Assembly: GCA_040755295.1 (NCBI GenBank)
Contig: JBFMBK010000018.1
Coordinates: forward strand, 1-48,769
DNA: 48,769 nt
Reading direction: 5' to 3'
Source of the DNA: Bacillota bacterium
GTDB taxonomy: Bacteria; Bacillota; Desulfotomaculia; Desulfotomaculales; Ammonificaceae
Shown here: positions 1 to 8,683 of the stretch, piece by piece
Numbering within the stretch: the first letter of the stretch is position 1
Layout of the letters: every line of letters starts with the position of its first letter
Position numbers and translations under genes: made by a program
Notes under the pieces: model-generated
Told to the model about the DNA's origin: nothing
Databases searched by the model: none
The model's input: only the letters and a program-made list of their open reading frames with translations

Positions 1-126
1 AGGCGTTGGACGTAATTCCTCTGGAAGGAAGTGATCTGTCGGCTAACAATCCGTAGGTACCTTAAGTATACCTTGGGGGTCAAATTTCGAGTGCCAAAAG
101 GGGTCAATTTTCAAGCGCTGTTGACA
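1..126. mobile_element. Probable terminal end of an IS21-family insertion sequence
   Basis: Read on the minus strand from position 126 the sequence begins TGTCAACAGCGCTTGAAAAT, which has the TGT start and the look of IS21-family ends. Two imperfect direct copies of a GGGGTCAAWTTTCRAGYG unit lie at about 75-93 and 100-117; multiple subterminal repeats are a known property of IS21-type elements. The end sits exactly where the RHS reading frame loses family similarity, so the last codons and stop of that gene come from it. No transposase gene is inside the window, so the family assignment rests on the end only. Confidence 0.55.
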
Positions 127-3100
127 GTCTTCCAAAGCAGTCCGTTGGGGTAATATTCGTATGTCGTTACTCTGTTGTTCCAGTCGGAAACGGTCTTTAA
201 ACGGTTGTCCTTGTAATATGTGTAATTAACCTGCTTCCCGCCGGGGTAGGTAAGGACTTTGAGGTTGCCGACAGGGTCGTATTCGTACTGGATCACATTG
301 CCCCGCGAATCGTTGTATCTGTCAACCCGGTTTAGATCGTCATACCGGCGTGTAATCGTATAGACGCCTTCGGTGACGGTCTCGATGTTGCCGTTGGGGT
401 CGTATTGATACGATACGGTCCCGTCAGGGTCGGTGAAGCTTGACAGCCGTCCGTCGTCATAATACTGATAACCGGTTGCCTGTCCACGGGCGTTGGTCAT
501 CTGCTCGACAAGATTTCTGCTGCTGTAATCATAAGTGATCGTGCTTCCCGGATACGAAGACCTCTCGTGCCGGAGCATCCCGTTGGGGTGATAGTCGAGC
601 CCGGTCTCGTAATTGTTGGGGTCGACCATGGCCTGAAGGTTGCCGTCATCGTCAAAGCGCTGGGCGCTCTCGACACCCGGCACCGGCGAATATACGTGAA
701 CAAGCCGGTCCAGCGCGTCGTACTGGTACCGGGTAACCCTGGTTAAAGGGTCGGTCGTCTGCTCAAGGCGGTCAAGAGCGTCATATTCGTGCACGGTACT
801 GCGGTAAACAGCGTCGGTAACGGTCTGGGTGTTGTTCAAATCGTCATAGGCGATGGTCTGTGTCTTTATGCCCCGCGCGTCCCATTTCCCGGTCAGCCTC
901 CCCAGTTCGTCGTACTGAAACTCGGTAGTGTGTAGTTCGGGGTCGATTATTTTCCAGAGGCTGCCGTCGTCGAAATACTGGTACTCGGTGGTGTAGCCGT
1001 TGGCGTCGGTCACATTCTTCAGTTGGTCTTCTCCGTCATACTGGTACGTTGCTTCGTAATAAACCCCGTCTACTACGGTTGAGACCTTTTCGAGGCCGCG
1101 GTTATTGTTGTACTGATAATAAGTCGTATGATTTCTGGCATCCGTCTCGGTGAGTTTGTTGTGATAACCGTCATAGGTGTAACTGGTGGTATGCCCCAAG
1201 GGGTCGGTAACGTTTAGCAGGTTGTCGTTATCATCGTACTGGGTTACGGTTGTTTTTTCGGCCCCGTCGGTGGTCGTTTCCAGCCTGCCGGCGGCATCAT
1301 AACCGTAAGCGGTTTTCTTTCCCGCCGCGTCGACAACTTCATAAACCTGTCCGGCAACATAGGTATACGTTGTTTCGTGGAGAAGGGGAGAGATGACCTT
1401 CTCCAACAATCCGTTTCCGGGGTAGTATTCATATCTTGTCTCTTTCGTCAGCGGGTTGATCTTCTTTGTCACGCAGTTGGGGTTGGTTGTGTCTTCATAG
1501 TAATAGTAGACCGTTTCAGATACGGCGTTTGTCAGCGACTCCAGATTGTCGTCCGCATAGTACGACATGTATGTGGAGCCTAGTTCGGTACCGTTTAGCT
1601 CGCGCACTTCGCTGGTGAGATTTCCACGGTCGTCATAACCGTAGGTGGTGGTAATACCTTTGGGATCGGTGGCGGTTTCCATATTTCCGTCTTCGTAGTA
1701 GGTGTAGGAATTGGTATGATTAAGCTGATCCTTAACGCTCAAAATATTGTAACTACTGTCATGTGTATATACTTTAATTTTGCCGTTGCGGTCGTAAACG
1801 GTAGTGATTACCGTACCGGGCTGTGTGGTTTCATCATAGTGGAATTCGTTAAGTTGATTCGTTGTGACACCATCGTCCTGGGTGGCCACCCGGCCTAGTT
1901 CATCGTAGGTGTCGTAAAAGATTTGTACGCCTTCGTCATCGTTCGCTCCTTCGACGCGTCCGTCGGCGTTGTATGTGTAATCGATATAGTGCCCTTCTGC
2001 ATCTGTGATGCGGGTTAGGTTGTGGCTGCCGTCATAACCGAAACTTATGAAGCGGCTTAACGGGTCGGTAACGCTGTCGATCAATCCGTAGACGTTATAA
2101 GTTACTGTTAAAGTACGGCCGGAAACGGCCTCGGTAATAGTTTCAAGACGGTTGTCGACATTATAGCTGAGATCTATCGGCTGACCGTACTTGTTTTTCA
2201 CTTGAACCAGACGGCCGTTAGAGTCGAACTCGTAAACGCTCTTGTCTTTACGCTGTAAAGTAAAGCTGCTGTCGGCATTCTTGGTTATAGTGTCGAAACG
2301 AGTTGCCAGGTCAAGTGATGAATACGTGTCCGTTCCGTTATACACGAAATGGTTTACCCGGTTTGCCGTCCAGTGAAGGTCAATATTACCGTCAGACAGC
2401 GTTTCGAGACGTGCCTCGAAATTATGTCCCCATCCTCTGCCGAGCGATCCTTCGTTTAACAGGAGGGAATTATAACTCGCAATGAACGATAATTCCTGAG
2501 CACCGCGGACGGTCAGCAGGTTGCGTTCCATGACATGAGCGCCGGTGCCGGTGTCGATCGGTTCCGCTTCGCACGATGCTTCGCGCATGGCGTCATCAAG
2601 CTTGGCTAGGTAAGGTAAGGCGGGGTAACCTGAAATCGGCTTTCTGCCGCTACCATCTAAAGCAACTAAATAACCTGAGCAGAAATCTCCAATGTATACA
2701 GTGCCGTCGGAATCAATAGCAGGGTTTGACCAGGAACATATCGGAGTACTAGGACTGATTAGTACATGAACATCATCCGCTAAACTTCCATCAGTGTTTA
2801 ATACTATCAAATGGCCTGGGGAACCGCTATAATAAAGGACGGGAAAAAGAATTTTCCCTTCGGCATCGACCGTTAAGGAAGCCTCACAATTGCACTCCCC
2901 GCCGAAATACTGCTCGGAGTTAAAACTCCACAAATAATCTCCTGTCTCGACATCAAAGGCGCAAATATAACCGTGATCTGTAACTGCATAGTAATTCCCT
3001 CCATCCGGTGAAAGCGCCCCGGAAGCCGAGAAACTACAATCAAAACCCACGTTGGTCTCCCATTTAAAAGATAGGTCCGGGTTAAAAGCAAATACGGAGT

Positions 3101-4052
3101 TTCCATCTAATGTTGGGACTAACACAGTTCCGTCAGACGTAATCGTAGGAGCGGCAAACATGGAGGGTTCTTTACCTTGAGTAAAACTGTAAGTATGCTG
3201 TATATTACCGTTAATATCGATTGCATATATGTTGCTACTGCCAAGACTCCAACCACAAACATAAATAAGACCGTTGACCGGGCTGACGGCAGGCCAATGC
3301 TCACCAAAACCCTCTTCGCAATAGACTTGCCAACGGACAGTCTGGTCAGGGTACAGTGCACATAAACTAGTATCCGATGTAAATATTATTGTCCCGTCAT
3401 CGTTAATTACAGCCGGCGAGCTTACCCATCTTTCCGGCGTCTGATACGACCAGATGATATGGCCGTCATTATGGTCAACAGCATAAAAAATGCCCTCGCG
3501 CTCTGTCCCAATGTATATCGTACCGTCGCTGCCAATTGTAGGGGAGATATTCCAGCCAATATAATCGTCTTCCGATAGCACAGTATGCCACTTCAAACTG
3601 CCGTCCGGGTAAAAGGCAAGCAAATCCCCGTTATTTCCTGCGATATAAATACATCCGCCCAAGCCGATAACAGGCCCAGCCTTTTCTGCAAAGATGGAGT
3701 TTTCACCGAGCCCTGCGACTGCGCCTAAATCCTGATACCACTTGATACAACCTTTGGGCCTGCTGACGTATGGGCTAAGTCCGGTCGAAGCATTGTCGCG
3801 GGAGATCTTCGGCCAGGGACTATCAGCTAAACCGCCGGCATAGGCGCTATCCGGCCGAATGAATAATACGCAAATAGAGGCTACCAGCATAAAAGTTATA
3901 ATAAAAACAACAGGTGCGTTTCTATTAAAGCAGCCGAATTTTTTAGTTAATCCGTTGATTGATATTGTCGAACGTAAATGTTCAATAATACTGCAATTTC
4001 CACCCCATCCCCCTGATTGGTGCCTTTCACGCCTTTTGCATAGAAAGATCAT
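111..4052 (-). CDS. Secreted PQQ-propeller / RHS (YD-repeat) protein, 3'-truncated
   Basis: 1313 aa. After a basic leader a hydrophobic segment (VVFIITFMLVASICVLFI, about residues 48-65) ends in an AYA-like cleavage site. Residues about 75-500 are PQQ-like beta-propeller repeats (DGTIYIGT, GYLVALDGSG). Residues about 500-570 resemble the DUF6531/RHS entry region (GTGAHV, GRGWGHNFE). The rest is about 30 YD repeats (TYDxxGNL, YQYDxLGRL). Such proteins are cell-surface or polymorphic-toxin shells. The conserved RHS core end (DPxG...YDP..GRF) and any C-terminal toxin are missing: the frame ends WKTVNSA-stop, with the last codons from an apparent IS21 end. The ATG at 4052 has a GGAGGTG site 7-9 bases upstream. 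It is probably a broken gene, though the propeller and shell may still be made. Confidence 0.85.
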   Translation of the reverse strand: MIFLCKRRERHQSGGWGGNCSIIEHLRSTISINGLTKKFGCFNRNAPVVFIITFMLVASICVLFIRPDSAYAGGLADSPWPKISRDNASTGLSPYVSRPKGCIKWYQDLGAVAGLGENSIFAEKAGPVIGLGGCIYIAGNNGDLLAFYPDGSLKWHTVLSEDDYIGWNISPTIGSDGTIYIGTEREGIFYAVDHNDGHIIWSYQTPERWVSSPAVINDDGTIIFTSDTSLCALYPDQTVRWQVYCEEGFGEHWPAVSPVNGLIYVCGWSLGSSNIYAIDINGNIQHTYSFTQGKEPSMFAAPTITSDGTVLVPTLDGNSVFAFNPDLSFKWETNVGFDCSFSASGALSPDGGNYYAVTDHGYICAFDVETGDYLWSFNSEQYFGGECNCEASLTVDAEGKILFPVLYYSGSPGHLIVLNTDGSLADDVHVLISPSTPICSWSNPAIDSDGTVYIGDFCSGYLVALDGSGRKPISGYPALPYLAKLDDAMREASCEAEPIDTGTGAHVMERNLLTVRGAQELSFIASYNSLLLNEGSLGRGWGHNFEARLETLSDGNIDLHWTANRVNHFVYNGTDTYSSLDLATRFDTITKNADSSFTLQRKDKSVYEFDSNGRLVQVKNKYGQPIDLSYNVDNRLETITEAVSGRTLTVTYNVYGLIDSVTDPLSRFISFGYDGSHNLTRITDAEGHYIDYTYNADGRVEGANDDEGVQIFYDTYDELGRVATQDDGVTTNQLNEFHYDETTQPGTVITTVYDRNGKIKVYTHDSSYNILSVKDQLNHTNSYTYYEDGNMETATDPKGITTTYGYDDRGNLTSEVRELNGTELGSTYMSYYADDNLESLTNAVSETVYYYYEDTTNPNCVTKKINPLTKETRYEYYPGNGLLEKVISPLLHETTYTYVAGQVYEVVDAAGKKTAYGYDAAGRLETTTDGAEKTTVTQYDDNDNLLNVTDPLGHTTSYTYDGYHNKLTETDARNHTTYYQYNNNRGLEKVSTVVDGVYYEATYQYDGEDQLKNVTDANGYTTEYQYFDDGSLWKIIDPELHTTEFQYDELGRLTGKWDARGIKTQTIAYDDLNNTQTVTDAVYRSTVHEYDALDRLEQTTDPLTRVTRYQYDALDRLVHVYSPVPGVESAQRFDDDGNLQAMVDPNNYETGLDYHPNGMLRHERSSYPGSTITYDYSSRNLVEQMTNARGQATGYQYYDDGRLSSFTDPDGTVSYQYDPNGNIETVTEGVYTITRRYDDLNRVDRYNDSRGNVIQYEYDPVGNLKVLTYPGGKQVNYTYYKDNRLKTVSDWNNRVTTYEYYPNGLLWKTVNSA

Positions 4053-4879
4053 GATATAACCACCTCCAGGAACATTTAATTTCTATAACCCGGGATATTG
4101 AAATAGTGCCAAAAAAATTATTCAAGCATGGTCTACGTAATAACCAATTAGTCTATGGATAATTATGCTATTATTCGTGTAACATATCATATCTCACCAT
4201 AATTTTACTTGTCAACTATTATTTCAACAATATTCAATTATTTTTTGTGAATTGTGTAGAAATCACTAATATCAAGTAGACTTCACGTTATTTGCATTTT
4301 TTAGGAATATGAGGTTGTGAGGTGGGGCTTGCCGAAAAACTCAGGTAGATTTGTGAGATTGTCTGCAGTCGCGTCAGCTGTGAGAGAACCACGCCCTCTT
4401 TCTAGGCCGGGGGGGGAACGCATGGACCGGTACAGAAATTAAGACCTTTACATCTTTTATGTGTTTTATGGTTTCTTTCATTGGAAACATAGGGATTTTA
4501 ATATGAGGTCGCATAATTGCCATTATCCGTCGTAAGGAATGCTTTTACGGCGGATAATTGTTTCAATCCACTATGTTAAGTGGCAAAAAATGAACGGCGT
4601 GTAAGAACGCTAAATAACTAAAGTGATTCGCCTGTGTGAGAGAAAGTTAAGATCCTTCAGACGAGTGAATCTACTTAATTATTTATGAATCAGGTTACCG
4701 ATTTCACCGCTGACAAGCAGTAGGATAAGTATTACATCCCTAGGTGACATCCCTTATCAATCGGGTCATTGATTTCTACCAAGTCGCTATCGTAGGCCAG
4801 AACGATCTCCCGGACACCGAGCGACCCTGCAATTTCCGCCACGCTCCCACGATCCCATGCCGGGTACCGCAAATGTATG
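4053..4879. other. Non-coding gap of about 830 bp with one strong hairpin
   Basis: AT-rich, no convincing ORF. A stem-loop at about 4522-4559 (ATTATCCGTCGTAA / TTTACGGCGGATAAT) is followed by a T-poor tail, so it is not a clear terminator. A G8 run is at about 4411-4418. No tRNA or repeat array is seen. The promoter of the RHS gene should lie in the proximal 4070-4300 part, which is strongly AT-rich, but no unambiguous -35/-10 pair is assigned. Confidence 0.5.
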
Positions 4880-5731
4880 TTAACCTTTGTCCATCAGTCC
4901 TCTCAGTACTTCCAGGTTTTCGATGTCCTCCTCCAGCTCCGGCCCTTTAGGGGTTTCCAGCACCATGGGCAGATCGCGCAGGCGCGGGTCGTTCAAAAGG
5001 AGACGGAAGGCCCCGGCGCCGAGCTTTCCCTTCCCTATGTGCTCGTGGCGGTCCACGCGGCTGCCGAGGTCACCCCTTGAATCGTTGAGGTGCACCGCTT
5101 TAAGCCGGTCAATACCTATTATTGCGTCGAGGGCGTCAAACGTCTCTTTAAACGCCGCGGGCGTGCGCAGGTCGTAACCCGCGGCGAAGACGTGGCAGGT
5201 ATCCAGGCATACGCCGATACGCCCTGGGTACGTGCTGTCTCCGATGATCCGCGCCAGTTGTTCAAAGCGGCCGCCCAGGTTGGAGCCCTGGCCGGAAGTG
5301 GTCTCAAGCAGCACCGTCACCCCCGACTCCTCCGTCCGCTTAAGAACCTCGTCCAGCGCGAGCCTGACCCGCGCGAGGCCTGTTTCTTCGCCTGCTTCCG
5401 AAGAGCCCGGATGGGTCACCAGATAAGGAAGACCAAGCGCCGCGCAGCGCTCAATCTCCTCAATGAAACCGGCCATCGACTTGAACCATAAGTCCTCGTC
5501 CGACACCCCAAGGTTGATGAGGTAGGAGGTGTGGGCGAAAACCGTCTGTATCTCGCTCTCCTCCCAGACCTTTTTAAAACGCGCCGTATCTTCGGCGGTT
5601 AGCGGTTTTGCCCGCCACTGCCGCGGGCTTTTGGTGAAAATCTGGACCGCCTCGCAGCCGATGCTTTCCCCGCGAAGGACGGCGTTTTCCACGCCTCCCG
5701 CGATGGACATGTGCGCCCCCAGTAAGGGCAT
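4880..5731 (-). CDS. nfo: Deoxyribonuclease IV (endonuclease IV, AP endonuclease)
   Basis: 283 aa from the chosen start. It cleaves 5' of abasic sites in DNA during base excision repair, using three metal ions in a TIM barrel. Family motifs are clear: LGAHMSIAGG at the N-terminus, a THPGS segment, LLETTSGQGSNLG, GVCLDTCHVFAAGYD, and LNDSRGDLGSRVDRHEHIGKG with metal ligands. An upstream ATG at 5773 is in frame but lies inside an interspersed repeat; the ATG at 5731 has a GGAAGTGG site and starts at the conserved MPLLGAHMS, so it is preferred. The next gene downstream on the chromosome side (MagIII-like glycosylase) is also a base-excision gene. Confidence 0.95.
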   Translation of the reverse strand: MPLLGAHMSIAGGVENAVLRGESIGCEAVQIFTKSPRQWRAKPLTAEDTARFKKVWEESEIQTVFAHTSYLINLGVSDEDLWFKSMAGFIEEIERCAALGLPYLVTHPGSSEAGEETGLARVRLALDEVLKRTEESGVTVLLETTSGQGSNLGGRFEQLARIIGDSTYPGRIGVCLDTCHVFAAGYDLRTPAAFKETFDALDAIIGIDRLKAVHLNDSRGDLGSRVDRHEHIGKGKLGAGAFRLLLNDPRLRDLPMVLETPKGPELEEDIENLEVLRGLMDKG

Positions 5732-5748
5732 CCTTAGCACCACTTCCT

Positions 5749-5938
5749 TTTCGGGGGACGCAACGATAAGCAACGCATTGCTGCGTCAGCCCGGCGTAGC
5801 CGAATCCTCACGTACGCACCCGGTACGCTCCGGTTCGCTCCACCGGTCTTCCTTGCACTACATCACTTCTCGTTGCGCTCCGTGTGCGTTACAATACTGT
5901 TTCTAAGTTCCAAGCTTACGGGTCCATATTTTCATGCC
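5749..5938 (+). repeat. Interspersed repeat copy A
   Basis: Contains the family left core CGATAAGCAACGCATTGCTG (5763-5782) and the right core with CATCACTTCTCG, GTTACAATACTG and CTTACGGGTCCATATTTTCA. The interior carries the CCGGCGTAGCCGAATC variant. It overlaps the 5' end of the longest nfo reading frame. Confidence 0.8.
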
Positions 5939-5941
5939 AGG

Positions 5942-6012
5942 CGTATTCCGAATCCCGGGCTGAGGATTGAAGACTTGACCCGTAACCCGTGGCTCAGGAC
6001 TCTTGACTCATA
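5942..6012. repeat. Degenerate 7-bp-period tandem tract
   Basis: Reads as successive heptamers GAGGATT GAAGACT TGACCCG TAACCCG TGGCTCA GGACTCT TGACTCA. The tract runs into the last codons of the neighbouring minus-strand glycosylase gene, whose stop is at 5994. Confidence 0.6.
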
Positions 6013-6692
6013 CGTACGGCTCGGCAGTAGCGTGAAACAGGGCACTCCCCGCAGTGCGGCGATTTTTTGAGACAAATCCGGTGTCCCAGCGCGTCTATCT
6101 GAGCGTGGTACTCGTTGAACAGTTTGACGTCCGCCGGCAGGTGCCGCATGAAGAACTCCTGCATTTCCCCGTATTTAATCCGTTCAGGGAAGTAGCCGAG
6201 ACGGTTGAAAACACGGTGGGTATATGCGTCAATCACAAATATCGGCTTACGTGCCGCATAAAGAATAATGCAGTCCGCCGTCTCCGGTCCGATCCCGCGA
6301 ATCGCCAGGAGACGCCCCCGCAAAAGCCCGGTTTCCTGCGCTAAAAATCCATTGAGGTTGCCGTTATACTCTTCCAGAAGGACGCTGCAAAAATCTTTCA
6401 ACTTCTGCGCTTTCTGAAAATGATAGCGCGCCGGGCGCAGGACCTCGGCCAGTTTTTCCCGGGGCGCCGCAGATATGGCTGCGGCTTCGAGCCATTCTTC
6501 CGCCTTAAGGTTGTCTATCGCCCTTACCGCCCCCCTCCAGGAGACATTCTGGGTAAGGATCGCGCCGATAATCATCTCAAAGTCGGTATCCGCCGGCCAC
6601 CAGTGCCGGGGACCGAAATACTCATAAAGACCCCGGTATATCTCCAGCAGCGAATCACGTGTATTCCCGTTGTTGAGGTTTTGTCCCGTCAT
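5994..6692 (-). CDS. Endonuclease III-like HhH-GPD DNA glycosylase (MagIII-like)
   Basis: 232 aa. HhH-GPD fold: WWPADTDFEMIIGAILTQN (31-49), helix-hairpin-helix IRGIGPETAD (131-140), catalytic Asp155 in VIDAYTHR, and a 4Fe-4S loop Cys207-X6-Cys214-X2-Cys217-X5-Cys223. The Nth catalytic lysine in the hairpin is replaced (Glu137), so it should be a monofunctional glycosylase without beta-lyase activity, as known for MagIII-type 3-methyladenine glycosylases. The long reading frame can be extended to 6845, but the ATG at 6692 overlaps the stop of the upstream HEAT gene as ATGA, so translation is probably coupled. An AP endonuclease (nfo) lies just downstream and could finish the repair. Substrate is inferred only. 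Confidence 0.85.
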   Translation of the reverse strand: MTGQNLNNGNTRDSLLEIYRGLYEYFGPRHWWPADTDFEMIIGAILTQNVSWRGAVRAIDNLKAEEWLEAAAISAAPREKLAEVLRPARYHFQKAQKLKDFCSVLLEEYNGNLNGFLAQETGLLRGRLLAIRGIGPETADCIILYAARKPIFVIDAYTHRVFNRLGYFPERIKYGEMQEFFMRHLPADVKLFNEYHAQIDALGHRICLKKSPHCGECPVSRYCRAVRMSQES

Positions 6693-7330
6693 TTTCTTAT
6701 TTTCCCGATCGCCCCTTTCGCCAATTCGCCGACCGTGGTTTGTTTTAACGCGCCGTCGATGTATATGCTCAGGCTGCCGGAGTCCGCCGCAAGCGGCTGC
6801 AGCCCGCCGACCGCCTCTTCGGCTCCCATCTGCCCGAGGGCCCATGCCGCGAGCCCGCGAACCCCAGGTTCCGGACTTCGCAAAAGTAATATCAGTTCCG
6901 GTATCATCTCGAGGACCAGGTCTGATTTCAAAACCGCCATGCGCCCGAAGGCCCAGGCTGCTCCTGCCTGAAGAAAAGGCTCGTCGAGCGCCGTCATGAT
7001 TATCAGGGCGTTCTCCCCAAAGACCTCCGGTGAGCGTGTAACCGCCTCTCCCACCGCCGGCGCCGCAAAACAGCCGCTAGTGCCGGATTCGTCGTTCAGC
7101 GCCCAGTAAAGACGCCGCATCCTGTCCCTGCAGAGTTCTACATTAACTTCTTTATAAGCCGCAATCGCGCGGCCGAACCCCTCCACCGCCTTCCATGCCG
7201 TCTCTTCGTCGTTCTGGTAAAGCGCCCAGATCAGCGCGTCGATAAAACGCGGGTTGGCCTTAACTTCCGCTTCAAGCCTGTCCCAGTCGTTTGCGCGTAA
7301 AAGTTGTAAAATTATTTCTTTTTCTTTCAT
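6689..7330 (-). CDS. HEAT-repeat protein, DVU0298-like (paralogue 2)
   Basis: 213 aa, all-alpha, with HEAT/PBS-lyase-like helices such as AGAAWAFGRM and VRGLAAWALGQMGAEEAV. It is similar over its whole length to the protein at 7489-8139 (shared WxAxEGFGRA, ELCRDRM, FxAPAxGEA, LQAGAAWAxGR, TTVGELA), so the two are a tandem duplication. It shares an ATGA overlap with the glycosylase downstream, which argues for co-translation. The family has no known reaction; HEAT folds bind protein or, in AlkC/AlkD, alkylated DNA, so a role with the repair neighbours is possible but unproven. Confidence 0.8.
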   Translation of the reverse strand: MKEKEIILQLLRANDWDRLEAEVKANPRFIDALIWALYQNDEETAWKAVEGFGRAIAAYKEVNVELCRDRMRRLYWALNDESGTSGCFAAPAVGEAVTRSPEVFGENALIIMTALDEPFLQAGAAWAFGRMAVLKSDLVLEMIPELILLLRSPEPGVRGLAAWALGQMGAEEAVGGLQPLAADSGSLSIYIDGALKQTTVGELAKGAIGKIRK

Positions 7331-7376
7331 GCCCCACCCGCGACTTAAAATCTCTCATACTGACAGGTCTTTGGGG

Positions 7377-7495
7377 TCCGTTCGACGTTCGACGTGCAAC
7401 GTTCAAAGTTCAAGGTTCAAATTTTAAAGTTCTTCGACTTTGGACTTTGCACTGATCCTTCTACCTTCTACATTCTACCTTCTACACTCTACCTG
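7377..7495. repeat. Degenerate 7-bp-period tandem tract
   Basis: Starts GTTCGAC GTTCGAC GTGCAAC GTTCAAA GTTCAAG GTTCAAA and shifts to CCTTCTA CCTTCTA CATTCTA CCTTCTA CACTCTA while staying in 7-bp phase. It ends on the stop codon (7489-7491) of the minus-strand HEAT gene. Confidence 0.75.
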
Positions 7496-8139
7496 CTACT
7501 TGTTATCTTCCTCTTCGCCGCCGCCGCCAGTTCTCCCACTGTAGTTTCCGTTAAACGACCTTCACTGTAAATTCTCAACGGCGCCGAGTCGTTTTTCAGG
7601 ACCTCCAGTTCCGCAACCGCTTCCTCAGACCGCATCTCTCCCAGCGCCCATGCCGCGTTCCCCCGCACGGCGGGGTCGGAACCCCGCAGCAGCGGGATAA
7701 TCCGCGGCGCCGCCGCCATTACCAGGTCGGGCCGGACGCCGCCGATTCGTCCTACAGCCCAGGCGGCGCCCGCCTGGAGGCAAGGGTGCGCCAAAGCGAA
7801 CAAAAGCATGGGCGCGTGTTCGATGAAGGTTTCCGGCACGCGGGCGATCGCCTCACCGAGGGCAGGCGCCGTAAACCGCGCGCTCACGCCGCATTGCTCA
7901 TCGTTGAACGTCCCTACAAGACGCGCCATTCGGTCGCGGCAGAGTTCCCCGTCGGTTCCGGAGACTATCGCGGCGGCGCGTCCGAACCCTTCAGCCGCCC
8001 TCCAGGCCATTTCTTCATCCGCCAGGTTGAGCGCCTGAATAAGACCGTTTAAAACACGGGTGTCTTTCCGGGCTTCTTCCTCCAGGCCTTCCCATTCCGC
8101 CGTCCTTACCAAAGAAATCACTTTGTCCTTGGCTCTCAT
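7489..8139 (-). CDS. HEAT-repeat protein, DVU0298-like (paralogue 1)
   Basis: 216 aa. Helical repeats as in the neighbour at 6689-7330: LQAGAAWAVGRIGG, VRGNAAWALGEMRSEEAV, and the C-terminal TTVGELAAAA. The reading frame can be extended to 8214, but that extension lies in an interspersed repeat; the ATG at 8139 has an AGAGGAAAG site and gives the same N-terminus as the paralogue (KDKVISLVRTAEWEGLE versus KEIILQLLRANDWDRLE). No catalytic motif is visible. Function unknown. Confidence 0.8.
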   Translation of the reverse strand: MRAKDKVISLVRTAEWEGLEEEARKDTRVLNGLIQALNLADEEMAWRAAEGFGRAAAIVSGTDGELCRDRMARLVGTFNDEQCGVSARFTAPALGEAIARVPETFIEHAPMLLFALAHPCLQAGAAWAVGRIGGVRPDLVMAAAPRIIPLLRGSDPAVRGNAAWALGEMRSEEAVAELEVLKNDSAPLRIYSEGRLTETTVGELAAAAKRKITSSR

Positions 8140-8170
8140 CTTCTTTCCTCTGCTCTCTCCTGAAAATCGT

Positions 8171-8447
8171 GCTTCGTTCGGTGGGCGCGACGCGAAGTAA
8201 CGCATTGCTGCCAACTGCGAGGCGGGAAGTGAGATATCGGAGCTGAGATGCTTGTCGGAATTCGCTTAATAAGCGAATTCCTTCGAGAATCCCACTTCCA
8301 ACTTCCCACGTCTCAATTCCCAATTGCCCGGTTCTTCTCCACCGATCTTCCTTGCACTGCATCACTTCTAGCCGCGTTTCGTATATGTTACAATACTCCT
8401 TCTAAATTCCAAGCTTACGGGTCTATTTTTTCAGATTTCGTGGCGCC
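8171..8447 (+). repeat. Interspersed repeat copy B (long interior)
   Basis: Left core with GGTGGGCGCGACG and TAACGCATTGCTGCC; right core with CATCACTTCTAGCCGCGTTTCG, GTTACAATACTCC and AAGCTTACGGGTC. The interior holds a GGAATTCGCTTAATAAGCGAATTCC palindrome region (about 8260-8282) and heptamer-phased sequence (CCCACTT CCAACTT CCCACGT CTCAATT CCCAATT). Copy F is its closest relative in the opposite orientation. Confidence 0.8.
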
Positions 8448-8683
8448 ACAAAATTTGAATGCGCGACCCCCTATTCGTAAATCCTTACGCTAAGATTCTC
8501 TCCTCTTTCTAATAACCCTTTTAAAAAACCGCGCCTGACTTTTTCGGAGGTGAGAGGCGGGAGGTTAGAGGTTAGAGGGTCCAGAAACTGGTGGTCTGAA
8601 GTAGCAGGCCGTGGGACACCAAGAAGGAAAACCGCCGGACTCTGCCGAAATCTACGAAGAACTTAGTATACCGGTGAAACTCG
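8448..8683. other. Intergenic region upstream of glcD with a short heptamer tract
   Basis: No gene. About 8549-8580 reads GAGGTGA GAGGCGG GAGGTTA GAGGTTA GAGGGTC, a 7-bp-period tract. No clear promoter is assigned for glcD. Confidence 0.5.

Noticed and set aside
4555-4585. GTTTCAATCCACTATGTTAAG resembles a CRISPR repeat start
   Set aside because: Only one copy, no spacer-repeat period in the surrounding 800 bp and no cas gene.
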